64,000 nucleotides of DNA, from the NCBI RefSeq assembly GCF_002506585.1, contig NZ_DAXW01000011.1, forward strand, positions 6,222 through 70,221, written 5' to 3'. Source of the DNA: Methanoculleus sp. UBA430 (lineage in GTDB: Archaea > Halobacteriota > Methanomicrobia > Methanomicrobiales > Methanoculleaceae). The notes beneath the pieces were generated by a model that was given only the letters and a program-made list of their open reading frames with translations, made no database searches and was not told the DNA's origin. Position numbers and translations under genes: made by a program. This document shows positions 34,773 to 44,645 of this stretch, piece after piece (position 1 is the first letter of the stretch; every line of letters starts with the position of its first letter).

Positions 34773-35357
34773 ATGACGGCGATACGACAGGCAGTAACAA
34801 GCGGTCTGCTCCTCTTCCTCGTCCTCTTCGCCATCACGGGATTCGCCTACCCCCTGGCAGTGACGCTCATCGCCGGTGCGGCATTTCCGTACCAGGCCCA
34901 CGGGAGCCTGGTCGTCGACGGCCAGGGCCGGGTGATCGGCTCGGACCTGATCGGCCAGAACTTCAGCGCACCGTTCTACTTCCAGGGCCGCCCCTCGGAG
35001 ACACCGATCACCGCTTACAACGCCTCCGCCTCCGGAGGGTCGAACCTTGCGCCCGGAAATCCCCTGCTCCTCGAACATATCGCGGACCGGGTGAGGGCTC
35101 TCCGGAACGCCGGCGTGCAGGGCCCGATCCCGTCCGATCTCGTCATGGCTTCGGGGAGCGGTCTTGACCCCGCGATCAGTCTGGATGCCGCGCTGGTGCA
35201 GGTCCCCGCCGTCGCAGAGGCGCGCGGTCTCCCGGAGAACGAAGTCCACGCGCTCGTTCTCGCCTGGGCAGAGAGCCTGCCGGCCCCGTTCGTAGAACCC
35301 TGCATCAATGTCCTCTCGCTCAACCGTGAGCTGGACCGCCTGGACGGGAGGGACTGA
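34773..35357 (+). CDS. kdpC: Potassium-transporting ATPase subunit C
   Basis: KdpC is the single-pass subunit needed for assembly and ATP affinity of the Kdp complex. The 194-residue protein has one N-terminal membrane helix (GLLLFLVLFAITGFAYPLAV), then GSDLIGQNFSAPFYFQGRPS and the conserved SASGGSNLAPGNPLL. The C-terminal NVLSLNRELDRL is typical. Its TGA overlaps the probable CTG start of kdpD. Confidence 0.95.
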   Translation: MTAIRQAVTSGLLLFLVLFAITGFAYPLAVTLIAGAAFPYQAHGSLVVDGQGRVIGSDLIGQNFSAPFYFQGRPSETPITAYNASASGGSNLAPGNPLLLEHIADRVRALRNAGVQGPIPSDLVMASGSGLDPAISLDAALVQVPAVAEARGLPENEVHALVLAWAESLPAPFVEPCINVLSLNRELDRLDGRD

Positions 35358-37294
35358 ACACGGCAGAAAGGATCGCTGAGGAAGGCCGCCCTCTGCCGGA
35401 GGACCTGCTCGCCGTTGCAGAGCGGGCGGAGCAGAGAGCCGGGAAGGGGCAGCTGACGATCTACCTGGGTTACGCCGCCGGTGTCGGGAAGACCTACGCG
35501 ATGCTGGAGGACGCACTCAGCCACCGGGGCGACGGGCTCGACGTCGTGATCGGGTATGTGGAGACGCACGGCAGGGCAGAGACGAACGCGCTCGCCGCAA
35601 GGCTCGAAGCAATCCCCCCGGTTCGCAGCGATTACCGGGGACTCACGCTGCGGGAGCCGGATATCGACGCGATTCTCAGGCGGCGCCCGCAGATCGTCCT
35701 CATCGACGAGCTTGCGCACACCGATGCTCCGGGGAGCCGCCACATAAAACGTTACCAGGACATCGAGGAGATCCTTCACGCGGGGATATCGGTCTATACC
35801 ACCGTCAACATCCAGCACATCGAGAGCCAGAACGACATCGTCGCCCAGATCACGGGCATCCGTGTCGCGGAGACGGTCCCGGACACGTTCTTCTACGATG
35901 CCGACGAGATTCGCCTGATAGATATCCCGCCGGAGGAACTCCGGATCCGCCTCCGCGCCGGGAAGGTCTATGTCCGGGATATGGCCGAACAGGCCGTCCG
36001 GCGATTCTTCAGCGTCGAGAATCTCCTGGCGCTCCGGCAGATCGCTCTCCGGTTTATGGCGCAGGTCACCGACCGCCAGATGCTCACCTGCATGCGGGCA
36101 AGGGCCATCCCGGGCCCGTGGCCTGCCGGGGAACGGCTTCTCGTGGGGATACGCCCCGGCCCGACGGCGGACCAGATGGTTCGTGCGGCATACCGCCTTG
36201 CGGACAGGTTCCGTGCGGACTGGATCGTGATCTCCATCGGGACCGAGAGCGAGCAGAACCTCACGGACCGGGAACGGCGGTGGCTCAACGACGCGATGGA
36301 GACGGCAAGGAACCTCGGGGGGCGGATCGTCCGTTACCGCGGAGGGGACGTTCCGGGGGAGCTGATCCGGTATGCCCGGCAGCACAACGTCACCATGATC
36401 ATGCTCGGTAAACCCCGCGGACTGGACATCTTCTACTCTCCCGTATACCGCATCATGGTCCGGTCAAAGGGGATCGATATCTTCCTCTACGAACCGAAAG
36501 CAGCGGTAAGCATCCCAATCCACAGGCAACTGCCGCAGTTTGTGAACTTAAACCTCATCATCAGCGCAATACTCATCGCGCTTGTGACGATTATGAACTA
36601 CTTCCTGCGAAATGTCATCAGTTCGTCAAACATGCTCATCATCCAGTTGATTCCGGTGGTGGCGGCAGCGCTCTTGTTCCGCCGGGGCACAGCGATCATC
36701 ACCGCTATCGTAAGCATCCTGATCTTCGACTTCGTTTTTGTGGTTCCCTACTACACGCTTACAATCACCGACTGGGAGTATTTCATCTCATTTGTGGGAT
36801 ACGTGGTCATTGCGTTCATCATCAGCGGTCTCGCAACAAGGCTCCGCTACCTGCTCCCGCAGATACGGAGGAGCGAGGCAACGGTTGAGGCCGTCACCGT
36901 CCTCTCCCGCGATCTGGTGAACGTCGCACACCGCCAGGAGATCTTCGATACGCTCTATCGACACATGAAGCAGTTCGGCGAGGGAGCATTTGCCGTTCTC
37001 ACGCCGGATACGGGGGGGCTCTTCGTGAACGTCGGGGACCCCGGTTATCCGCTCACCCCAAAAGAGCGGACGATTGCCCGGTGGGCCTTCGAGAACGGCC
37101 GGACAGCGGGGAGAGGCACCGATACCCTCCCGATGGGCATAGGACACTACGTTCCGATGAAGGCATCCGGGGTTACGTTCGGCGTCCTGGCGTTCGCGTT
37201 CAGGGACCCGGAGGAGGTGCTTACGCCGGAGAATAAGGACATCCTCCAGACCATGGCATACCTGGGGGCTCTGGCCCTGGAACGGGTAGAGTGA
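35354..37294 (+). CDS. kdpD: KdpD-like sensor without kinase domain, probable CTG start
   Basis: The frame contains the KdpD N-terminal domain with Walker A GVGKT (residues 43-47 from CTG), the LIDELAHTDAPGSRH motif and TVNIQHIES, then a universal-stress-like domain (about 245-370), four membrane helices (DUF4118, about 390-500) and a GAF-like domain that ends the protein at 646 residues. No phospho-acceptor His or ATPase domain follows, and no kdpE lies nearby. No ATG, GTG or TTG precedes the KdpD homology: the first ATG (35501) falls inside the Walker A region. The CTG at 35354 overlaps the kdpC stop as CTGA, mirroring the usual ATGA coupling, so I infer it as start. Short KdpD forms are known in some prokaryotes and may act directly on the pump. 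Confidence 0.85.
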   Translation: MNTAERIAEEGRPLPEDLLAVAERAEQRAGKGQLTIYLGYAAGVGKTYAMLEDALSHRGDGLDVVIGYVETHGRAETNALAARLEAIPPVRSDYRGLTLREPDIDAILRRRPQIVLIDELAHTDAPGSRHIKRYQDIEEILHAGISVYTTVNIQHIESQNDIVAQITGIRVAETVPDTFFYDADEIRLIDIPPEELRIRLRAGKVYVRDMAEQAVRRFFSVENLLALRQIALRFMAQVTDRQMLTCMRARAIPGPWPAGERLLVGIRPGPTADQMVRAAYRLADRFRADWIVISIGTESEQNLTDRERRWLNDAMETARNLGGRIVRYRGGDVPGELIRYARQHNVTMIMLGKPRGLDIFYSPVYRIMVRSKGIDIFLYEPKAAVSIPIHRQLPQFVNLNLIISAILIALVTIMNYFLRNVISSSNMLIIQLIPVVAAALLFRRGTAIITAIVSILIFDFVFVVPYYTLTITDWEYFISFVGYVVIAFIISGLATRLRYLLPQIRRSEATVEAVTVLSRDLVNVAHRQEIFDTLYRHMKQFGEGAFAVLTPDTGGLFVNVGDPGYPLTPKERTIARWAFENGRTAGRGTDTLPMGIGHYVPMKASGVTFGVLAFAFRDPEEVLTPENKDILQTMAYLGALALERVE

Positions 37295-37421
37295 GCGAAC
37301 CGTCCCTGCCGCCGACGCCGGCAAGCGAGGGGCGCTCCAGGCTAAATCCCGGTACGGCAGGCGATACCCGGGAAGAAGGCCCGGCTCCGGGGAGGTGCGG
37401 ACGATCTGAGACGCAACCTCT

Positions 37422-40145
37422 TTACTCCAGGATTCTGTATCCCCCGCGGGGCACGCGCATCTCAAACCGCGCTCCCTTCCCGGACTCTCCGGTCTCGGTG
37501 ATGCCGATCCCGGTGATCTCGAGGATCTCCCGGATCAAAAAGAGTCCAAGCCCCGTGTTCTTCCCGAACCCACGGTAAAAGATCCGCTCCTTCTCCTCAG
37601 CAGGAATCCCGGTGCCGTCATCCTCCCAGACAAGGGTGAGGTCCCCGTTCTCCTCCGGCCGATACCGGACGCGGACCCGGGTCGCCGACTCCCCGTGCCG
37701 GATCGTGTTGTCCATCAGGTTGGCAAAGACCGTAGAGAGCATTGGATCCGTGTAGACCACGAGATCCCCGGCTTCGTCGTCGATGGGTAACCCATGAAGT
37801 GCCGCCGTCTGGATTGCATCGGATATTCGCTGCCACTCCGGCGATCTGACGCCGAGATCCGTGTAGTCCCGGGTGAACTCGATCTGGCGGTGTATCCGGT
37901 CGGCGGCACTCTGCACCCGGGCAAGGTACTCCGAGACCTCGGGCTCCTGGACGGCCTCCTCTGCAAACGAGAGATTCCCGAGGAGGATCGTCAGCTGGTT
38001 CAGGATATCATGCCGGGTGATGCTGCTCATCAGGTTGAGCTTTTTGTTCGCGACCGCGAGGCTGTTCGTCTGCCGGGCAAGTTCCCCGGCATGATACTCG
38101 ATCTCCCGCTCCATTGCTCTACGCACGGTGATATCCTGGGCGGTGAACGTCACGCCCCGGGAGAAGTCCGCCGGATCGAGTGGTGTTATGGAGAGCAGAA
38201 CATAGATGATCCCGCCGTCCTTGCGGAGGGACCGGGTCTCAAGGGTGCACGTCCCGGCCTTCGTGATCTCTGCATACACCACCTGCATGGCAGACTCGTA
38301 CTCCCCTTCATCCGGGTAGAGCAATTCTACGGGCTGGCCGATGAGTTCGCCGCGGGTGTAGCCGACGATCTCGCAGAGCCGTCCGTTGACTTCCGTAATG
38401 AGCCCGTCAACCACCATCCCGATGCCGGTGGGGGCGGCGCGGAAGATGCTCTCCATCTTCTCCGCAGTCTCCCGCAGCGCCTCCTCCACCCGTCTCTGCT
38501 CGGTAACGTCCAGGCAGTGCCCGATATAGCCGAGGAAGTTGCCGTGGGTGTCATACCGGGGGGAGCCGTCGTCCTGGATCCAGCGGTACTCACCGTCGTG
38601 TCGCCGCAGGCGGTAGGTCATGCTGAACCGCTCGCGGCGGGCAAAGGCACCCATGTAGGTCTCGACGCATCGCGTGAGATCGTCCGGGTGCACCCCCTCG
38701 ACCCAGCCGTCGCCGGTCTCCTGCTCGAGCGTCCGGCCGGTGAAGGCAAGCCACGGCTCGTTGAAGTAGTCGCATTTTGCGTCCAGCCCGGACGTCCAGA
38801 TCAGGGCCTGGCCGCTGTCTGCAAGGGTGCGGAAATGCAGCTCGCTCTCCCGCAACGCCTCTTCGGCCTCCTTCTGGTCCGTGATGTCCTGCCACCCGCC
38901 ATACAACCTTATCTCGCCGTTCGTGGTGTCGGTACAGTTGGCCGAGACACGGAGCCACCGGACCGGACCATCCCGGCGGACGATCCGGATCTCAAAGAAC
39001 GACGATGTCCCCGGGGAGAGCCAGAAGATCTCGCGCTCAAAGACGGGCATGTCGTCCGGGAGGATGATAGCCTTCCAGCACCGCATCGCGAGGATCTCGC
39101 CGTTTGTATACCCGGTGATCTCATGCACTGCTCCGGCAATCCAGTCGATGGTGTACTCGCCCGAATGCTCGAGGGCACACGAGTAGACGACGTCGGAGAT
39201 GCTCTCGGAGATCTGGCGGTAGTGTTCCTTGCTCTCCAGAAGCCGGTGCTGGCTCCCGGCAAGGTCGTCAAAACTCGACCGGAGCTCCTCCTCGACGGCG
39301 GCCAGCTGCTCGTAGGCCGCCTGCAGTTCCTCGTGCTGCGAGAGCAGTTCGAGTTCGGTGAGTTTGCGGTCCGTGATGTCATGCACCATCCCGATGGAGC
39401 GGAAGACCCTGCCGGATTCGTCCCGCTGGTGCTCGCACCGCTCGACGACGTACCGGACCTCTCCGGTATCGCCGCGAAGGAGACGGTGCTCGACCTCGAA
39501 TGCGTCCCTCCCGTCCGCGATCGAGGCGGAGTACGCGGTATTGACCCGGGTTCGATCATCCGGGTGGACCATCGAGAGGAACGCCTCATAGGTCGGCGCA
39601 GGTTCTGCGGGGTCAAGGCCGGAGATGCGGTAGGTCTCGTCCGACCAGGTCAGCCGCCCGGTCCTGTGGTCGAACTCCCAGCTGCCGAGGTGAGCAATGC
39701 TTTCGGCATTATGCAACAGCTCTTTACCCCTGCGGACCGCCACCTCTGCTCTTCGCCTCCCGGCAACCTGTCGCACCGCGTTTGCAAGCTCGGCAAACTG
39801 TGTCTTCGGGTTCCCGCCCTTCTGGAGGTAGAAGTCGGCACCGTTGTTCAGCGCCTCGATTGCGACCTCCTCACGTCCCCGGCCGGTGAAGATGATGAAA
39901 GGTACCCGGGATCCTGCTTCCCGGACCTGTTTTAAGAGCTCGATCCCATCCATCTCCGGCATCTGGTAGTCCGAGATGACCGCGTCGTAGCGGCCGGTCC
40001 GGATCATGCGAAGCGCCTCGTGTGGGCTTGCGGTGACATCGACGGCGATGCCGTCCTCCCGCTCAAGGAACATACGGCCGAGATCGAGCAGTGCCTCCTC
40101 GTCGTCTACATAGAGGATGCGATCAGGGGCGGCTTGGACGTGCAT
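37422..40145 (-). CDS. Hybrid sensor kinase: receiver, four PAS domains, histidine kinase
   Basis: The 907-residue soluble protein starts with a response regulator receiver (ILYVDDEEALL, phospho-acceptor Asp59 in VISDYQMPEMDG, FTGRGREE). Four PAS domains follow: LGSWEFDHRTGRLTWSDE, ISDVVYSCALEHSGEY, DYFNEPWLAFTGRTLEQ and MVVDGLITEVNGRLCEIVGYT, each closing with a D-I/V-T-x-R/Q/K motif. The kinase ends it: LMSSITRHDILNQLTILLG, NLMDNTIRHGE, WEDDGTGIP and NTGLGLFLIREIL. The receiver at the N-terminus means the protein is probably controlled by another kinase. ATG 40145 is chosen from the receiver start. A TATA element (GTATTTTATAC, minus strand, about 40174-40184) lies just upstream. It is convergent with kdpD. 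Confidence 0.9.
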   Translation of the reverse strand: MHVQAAPDRILYVDDEEALLDLGRMFLEREDGIAVDVTASPHEALRMIRTGRYDAVISDYQMPEMDGIELLKQVREAGSRVPFIIFTGRGREEVAIEALNNGADFYLQKGGNPKTQFAELANAVRQVAGRRRAEVAVRRGKELLHNAESIAHLGSWEFDHRTGRLTWSDETYRISGLDPAEPAPTYEAFLSMVHPDDRTRVNTAYSASIADGRDAFEVEHRLLRGDTGEVRYVVERCEHQRDESGRVFRSIGMVHDITDRKLTELELLSQHEELQAAYEQLAAVEEELRSSFDDLAGSQHRLLESKEHYRQISESISDVVYSCALEHSGEYTIDWIAGAVHEITGYTNGEILAMRCWKAIILPDDMPVFEREIFWLSPGTSSFFEIRIVRRDGPVRWLRVSANCTDTTNGEIRLYGGWQDITDQKEAEEALRESELHFRTLADSGQALIWTSGLDAKCDYFNEPWLAFTGRTLEQETGDGWVEGVHPDDLTRCVETYMGAFARRERFSMTYRLRRHDGEYRWIQDDGSPRYDTHGNFLGYIGHCLDVTEQRRVEEALRETAEKMESIFRAAPTGIGMVVDGLITEVNGRLCEIVGYTRGELIGQPVELLYPDEGEYESAMQVVYAEITKAGTCTLETRSLRKDGGIIYVLLSITPLDPADFSRGVTFTAQDITVRRAMEREIEYHAGELARQTNSLAVANKKLNLMSSITRHDILNQLTILLGNLSFAEEAVQEPEVSEYLARVQSAADRIHRQIEFTRDYTDLGVRSPEWQRISDAIQTAALHGLPIDDEAGDLVVYTDPMLSTVFANLMDNTIRHGESATRVRVRYRPEENGDLTLVWEDDGTGIPAEEKERIFYRGFGKNTGLGLFLIREILEITGIGITETGESGKGARFEMRVPRGGYRILE

Positions 40146-40531
40146 GATGGTACCTATATTGAGGAGGAGTGGGATGTATAAAATACATTTCGAATTAACA
40201 GTGCCGTATTCGAGCACTATATAGGTTTATACGGCATTTTACGAGATATTTCATCGATACAGGCCCGATGAGAGGGCAAAATCCAGGAAGCGATCCACCC
40301 CTGCGCAAGCACCGTCACGACCCAGCCGACCGCATCTCCAGGTTCGCATGGCTTATGAAGCCCCGGTTCCGGGACGATCACCGACGGCATCGCCGTGTTG
40401 CACCGGGAATCCCGGTCCCGGGAGAGCGGGGATCTGCGGCCGAAAGAAGGCGGCACTCCTGCAATCCGGAAGAGTTACTGCTGTCTCTGCGCCAATGCTG
40501 TCACATAGGAGCCCGGTGGCCTCCGGCCGGC
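40146..40531. other. Gap between kinase promoter and RidA remnant
   Basis: Apart from the kinase TATA element near 40174-40184 the sequence is featureless. The AT-rich stretch 40160-40250 is the upstream region of the leftward kinase gene. No coding frame with protein-like composition was found. Confidence 0.35.
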
Positions 40532-40705
40532 TTACCGCGCCTTTGCGACCATCTCGATCTCGACCCTCGCCCGTGCGGGGTAGGGCTCGACGAAGTACTC
40601 AGCATAGACAGCGTTGACCGTCTCAAAGTCCGCGAGGTCCGTGAGGTAGATCCGGGTCTGGACGACGTCTGAGATGTCGAGGCCGGCTTTGAGGAGGACA
40701 GCCCG
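40532..40705 (-). pseudogene. RidA/YjgF-family C-terminal remnant
   Basis: The minus strand encodes LLKAGLDISDVVQTRIYLTD, then LADFETVNAVYAEYF and PARARVEIEMVAK before a stop. This is the C-terminal half of RidA, an enamine/imine deaminase of about 125 residues, with the Arg of the PARA segment retained. The N-terminal half (about 65 residues) is missing; the sequence in its place is unrelated and runs to the end of the large kinase gene. It is a 5'-truncated gene, probably cut during rearrangement around the kinase. Confidence 0.72.
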
Positions 40706-40784
40706 CGGCAGGGCGGTTGACAGGCCAGTCGGTCTGCCGGGGGGGACGGGCAGGGGCTGAGCCGGGAACCGGTAGAACAGAAGC

Positions 40785-43700
40785 TTACCCCGATCCGACC
40801 CGGAACTGCCCCTTCGGCACCGTGATCTCGAACCGGGCACCCCGGCCCGCTTCACCGGTCTCCCGGATCGTGATCCCGGTGATATCAAGGACCTCCCGGG
40901 AGAGGGAGAGCCCGAAACCGGTGTTCTTCCCAAACCCCCGGTGAAAGATCCTCTCCTTGAGATCGGCTGCAACACCGTCGCCGTCATCCTCGCAGACGAC
41001 GATGCAGTTCCCGTTGTGGATCTCGGACGCAAACCGGATCGTCGTGGTCTTCCCTCCGTGGCGCAGGGCGTTGTCGATCAGGTTGAAGAAGACCTTGGTT
41101 ATGAGCGGATCGGCAAACACCTCCGTTTTTTCAGGGATCTCATTCTTCAGCACGACCCCGCCAAGGCTGGCGCTCCTGCCCGCACCGTTCACGAGGGGCC
41201 GGAGGTCCTGCCAGACGGGAAGGTTCATCCCGACCTCCTCATACTCCTTCGTAAACTGTATCATGGACGAGATCCGGCTGCTTGCCGTGGCGATGCGGGA
41301 CAGCTGATCCGCCAACGAGGGATCGGGATTCTTCTCGCACAGGAGCGCAACATAGCCGCTCAGTATCTGGAGCTGGTTGTTGATGTCGTGCCGGGTGATA
41401 CCCGAGAGGAGGTTGAGTTTCTTGTTTGCCTGATGCAGCGCGTCTTCCGCCCGCTGCCGCTCGGTGACGTCCCGAAGCGAGATCAGGATCGACGGAGCGC
41501 CGTTAAAGACGATGGCCTTCCCGAGACTCTCGACCCACCGCTCTTCTCCGTCCACCGTGGCGATCCGATAGCGTGCGACGTACCCGTCCATCCCTCGTGT
41601 CACATTCTCAAAATCCCTGATAGCATCCTCCTGCGACGCGGGGGCGACGAACTCCATCACGCTCCTCTTCCCGATTAACCCGGCAGGATCACCTGCATGT
41701 ACAAACCGGCTTGCAACAGGGTTCGCAAAGAGGATCGTTCCCGCCGGATCAAGGATGAGAATGCCGTCGAGGGAGTGTTCCACAAGGGCCCGGAACTTCT
41801 CCTCGCTCTCGGAGAGGGCCCCAAGAGCATTCATGCGCCCGATCTCGGCGGCCGCTTTTGCGGCAACGATCTCCAGGATCTCCCGGGCGGACGGCGGCAG
41901 GTTGAGCGGGGCCCTGCTCAGGATACAGAGGATCCCGATGACCTGCCCGCCGGCATTCCGCAGCGCGGTCCCGGCATAGCCGCGGATGTTGAGTTCCCGA
42001 AGGTCCCGGCTTTCGGGGAAAAGCCGGGCGACATCATCAGGGTAGACGCAGAACCCGGCTTCCGCGGTATCCTCGCAGGGCGTGCCCTTCAGGACATACG
42101 AGTGATCGAGGATCTTCTCACCGTCAAGGAACATCGAGAGCAGCCGGACGCGTTCATGGTCCGGCGTGATCTCGCCGATCATGACGCAGTCGGCGCGAAG
42201 CCAGGCACTGAGGCTCTCCGTTAGCCGGTCCAGAGACTCCATGCCGGTCGTTCCCACCATACCGGAGACCAGTGCACGGAGCGCCGACTCTGCGGCCCTG
42301 AGTTCCGTGGTGTCGCGGATGACCGAGAGTATGGTCGGCGTTTCGTTGAGATCGAAGAGGCTGACGCTGATCTCGAGGATCTTCTCCTGATAGTCTCCCA
42401 TCCGGTAGCGGATCTGGAAGGTCGCGTGCCTGTCCCGTAGAAGGTCCTCGACAATGCCAGGAGCCCGTTCTTGCATCTCAGGAGTATCGAGATCGACGAG
42501 GCTTATGCCCTCGAGGTCCTCGCGGGTCATGCCGAGGATCCGGCAGGCCGATTCATTGAGATCGATGAATCTTCCCGGCCCCCGCGGCGTGAGTTCGTTG
42601 ACCAGAATGCCGTCGTGCGCATTCTTCAGGATCAGGCGGTAGCGCTCTCCGCTCTCCCGTATCGCCTCTTGCGCCCGTTTCTGTTCCGTTATATCCTCGA
42701 CCGTCGTGAGAGCGTGAGGTACGCCGTCGATCGGCACGATGCTTGAAGAGAACCGGCAGGTCCGGAGTTCCCCGGCCTTGCTCCGGCACCGGAGTTCTAT
42801 GCCGTGCACTGAGTGCTTCTCCCGGAGCGCCGAGACAAACCGGGCAAATTCGCCGTCATCGGCAAACAGCCCCAGTCCCCCTGGTGTTTTCCCGATCACT
42901 TCCGTCCGGTCATACCCGGTGCTGCGTAAAAACGCATCATTGACATCGGTAAACACACCGCCGGATACCGACGTCAGGGTCAGCGGGACCGGATTACTCT
43001 TGAAAACCGTGGCGAATTTATATTCGGAGTCGCGCAATTCTTTCTCCGCCTGTATCCGTTCGGTAGTATCCCTGAACGAGACGAGCAGGGCAGGCGAACC
43101 CTTCAGGGTGATCGTTCTCCCGATGCATTCGAGCCACTTCTCCCGGCCTCTCAAGGTGACGATCCTGCAGTTCACCAGGAATCGGTCATCCCCATCCGCA
43201 ACCCTGCCAAAATTGACGATTGCACGCTCTCTAAACTCCGGGGCGACAAAATCGAGCACGTTGATCCCGTCTTCCGGCTTCAGGTCATCTGCGCTCTCGA
43301 CGATCCCGGCTGCCCTGTGATTGGCATACAGGAGCCTCCCGGTGAAATCGACGATGGCAATACCCTCGTTTGACTGCTCCACGACCGCCCGGAACATCTC
43401 GGTGCTCTCGCGCAGTGCCTGCTCCTTCTGGCTGAGCGTATCGAAACTCTCGCGGAGTTCCTCTTCGGCAACGGTAACCTTCGCGTAGGCAGAACGGAGT
43501 TCGTCGACCGCAATTTTGCGCTCCGTGTTGTCAAGAAACGTCTCCAGCAGACATTCCCGTCCATTGAAACTGACCGGAACGACAGACTTTATGATATCCA
43601 CCAGGCCTCCGTCTGCGGCCAGCAGCGTGCACTCGGCGTTGCCGACATCCCGGTGCAGGTCCGTGATCGGGCACTTTCCCTCTTCCGCCGGACAGATGCA

Positions 43701-44645
43701 ACGGTGGCAGACCCTGTTGACGATCCGGTCCCGGGTTGTCCCGATCATCTCTGCCGCGGCGGGGTTGAGATCGACGATCTCGTGCGTCTTCGCATCGATG
43801 ACGACGATCCCGCTCTGGACCGACGCATAGATCTGGTGAAGGTAATCGCGGTTTTCGGCAAGTTCCGCCTCCACCTGCCGCTCGCTGGTGACGTCTTTGA
43901 GCTCGCTGGTGACGTCTTTGAAGATCCCCCGGGTGTACCGGCATTCTCCGTCCACGATCTTGCTCTCCGCCATACCCTCGACGTAGATCTTCCTCCCGTC
44001 GCGGGTTGTAAAGACCGCATCGATGATCCCCACGTTCTCGCCGGAGACCACCCGCCGGAACGTCTCCATGCAGTGGTCGATGCTCTCCTCATGAATCACA
44101 TCGAATATCGTAAGGTCCGGGAGTTCTTCTGCCGTATACCCGAGCGTATCGAGCCATTGCGTATTGACGAAGAGGAAGTGCCCGTCCGGTCCAACGCTCT
44201 GGATAAGGTCGTTCGCGTTCTGGAGGTCATGGTAGCGCTGCTCCCGTTCTGCAAGGGTCGTCTCCGCCCGCTTCCTTCTCACCGCCTGCCGGATCTTGTG
44301 CGCGAGCTCGGCGAACTGGGCCACCGGGTTCCCGCCTTTCTGCACGTAGAAGTCGGCACCGTTGTTGATGGCCTCGATCACGACCTCCTCGCGCCCCCGG
44401 CCGGTGAAGAGGATGAAAGGAAGGTCGCCGAACTGCTCCCGGACAGCCTTTAAAAACGCGATCCCGTCCATACCCGGCATCTGGTAATCGGAGATGATGA
44501 CGTCGTAGGAGCGGAGTGCAGGGTTGGCCAGAGCGTCCCGTGCCGATGCCGAGGTCGCGACCTGGAACTCTCCCGATCGCTCCAGGAAGAGCCGGACAAG
44601 TTCAAGGAGATCGGGTTCATCGTCGACGTAGATGACCGATATCAC
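40785..44645 (-). CDS. Giant hybrid sensor kinase: receiver, multiple PAS, GAF, PAS, histidine kinase
   Basis: The 1286-residue soluble protein opens with a receiver domain (VIYVDDEPDLL, phospho-acceptor Asp53 in VIISDYQMPGMDG). Five PAS-type domains follow; the second contains CHRCICPAEEGKCP, a Cys cluster that may bind metal or sense redox state. A GAF domain (about residues 830-980) with CEDTAEAGFC precedes a final PAS (ILILDPAGTILFANP). The kinase has LLSGITRHDINNQLQIL, NLIDNALRHGG, CEDDGDGVA and NTGFGLSLSREVL. The start is GTG at 44645 with GAGGGATGG upstream. It shares N-terminal layout with the kinase at 37422, so the two are paralogues. A 21-bp tandem duplication lies between the first two PAS domains. 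Confidence 0.9.
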   Translation of the reverse strand: MISVIYVDDEPDLLELVRLFLERSGEFQVATSASARDALANPALRSYDVIISDYQMPGMDGIAFLKAVREQFGDLPFILFTGRGREEVVIEAINNGADFYVQKGGNPVAQFAELAHKIRQAVRRKRAETTLAEREQRYHDLQNANDLIQSVGPDGHFLFVNTQWLDTLGYTAEELPDLTIFDVIHEESIDHCMETFRRVVSGENVGIIDAVFTTRDGRKIYVEGMAESKIVDGECRYTRGIFKDVTSELKDVTSERQVEAELAENRDYLHQIYASVQSGIVVIDAKTHEIVDLNPAAAEMIGTTRDRIVNRVCHRCICPAEEGKCPITDLHRDVGNAECTLLAADGGLVDIIKSVVPVSFNGRECLLETFLDNTERKIAVDELRSAYAKVTVAEEELRESFDTLSQKEQALRESTEMFRAVVEQSNEGIAIVDFTGRLLYANHRAAGIVESADDLKPEDGINVLDFVAPEFRERAIVNFGRVADGDDRFLVNCRIVTLRGREKWLECIGRTITLKGSPALLVSFRDTTERIQAEKELRDSEYKFATVFKSNPVPLTLTSVSGGVFTDVNDAFLRSTGYDRTEVIGKTPGGLGLFADDGEFARFVSALREKHSVHGIELRCRSKAGELRTCRFSSSIVPIDGVPHALTTVEDITEQKRAQEAIRESGERYRLILKNAHDGILVNELTPRGPGRFIDLNESACRILGMTREDLEGISLVDLDTPEMQERAPGIVEDLLRDRHATFQIRYRMGDYQEKILEISVSLFDLNETPTILSVIRDTTELRAAESALRALVSGMVGTTGMESLDRLTESLSAWLRADCVMIGEITPDHERVRLLSMFLDGEKILDHSYVLKGTPCEDTAEAGFCVYPDDVARLFPESRDLRELNIRGYAGTALRNAGGQVIGILCILSRAPLNLPPSAREILEIVAAKAAAEIGRMNALGALSESEEKFRALVEHSLDGILILDPAGTILFANPVASRFVHAGDPAGLIGKRSVMEFVAPASQEDAIRDFENVTRGMDGYVARYRIATVDGEERWVESLGKAIVFNGAPSILISLRDVTERQRAEDALHQANKKLNLLSGITRHDINNQLQILSGYVALLCEKNPDPSLADQLSRIATASSRISSMIQFTKEYEEVGMNLPVWQDLRPLVNGAGRSASLGGVVLKNEIPEKTEVFADPLITKVFFNLIDNALRHGGKTTTIRFASEIHNGNCIVVCEDDGDGVAADLKERIFHRGFGKNTGFGLSLSREVLDITGITIRETGEAGRGARFEITVPKGQFRVGSG
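43880..43921. repeat. 21-bp perfect tandem duplication inside the giant kinase gene
   Basis: Bases 43880-43900 are repeated exactly at 43901-43921. On the coding strand each unit encodes ELKDVTS, so the linker reads KDVTSELKDVTSE. The exact identity of both units suggests a recent slippage event that lengthens a PAS-PAS linker by seven residues (two helix turns) while keeping the frame. Confidence 0.9.

Noticed and set aside
37794..39935. A 713-codon plus-strand frame opposite the REC-PAS kinase
   Set aside because: Antisense to a multidomain kinase; no domain of its own.
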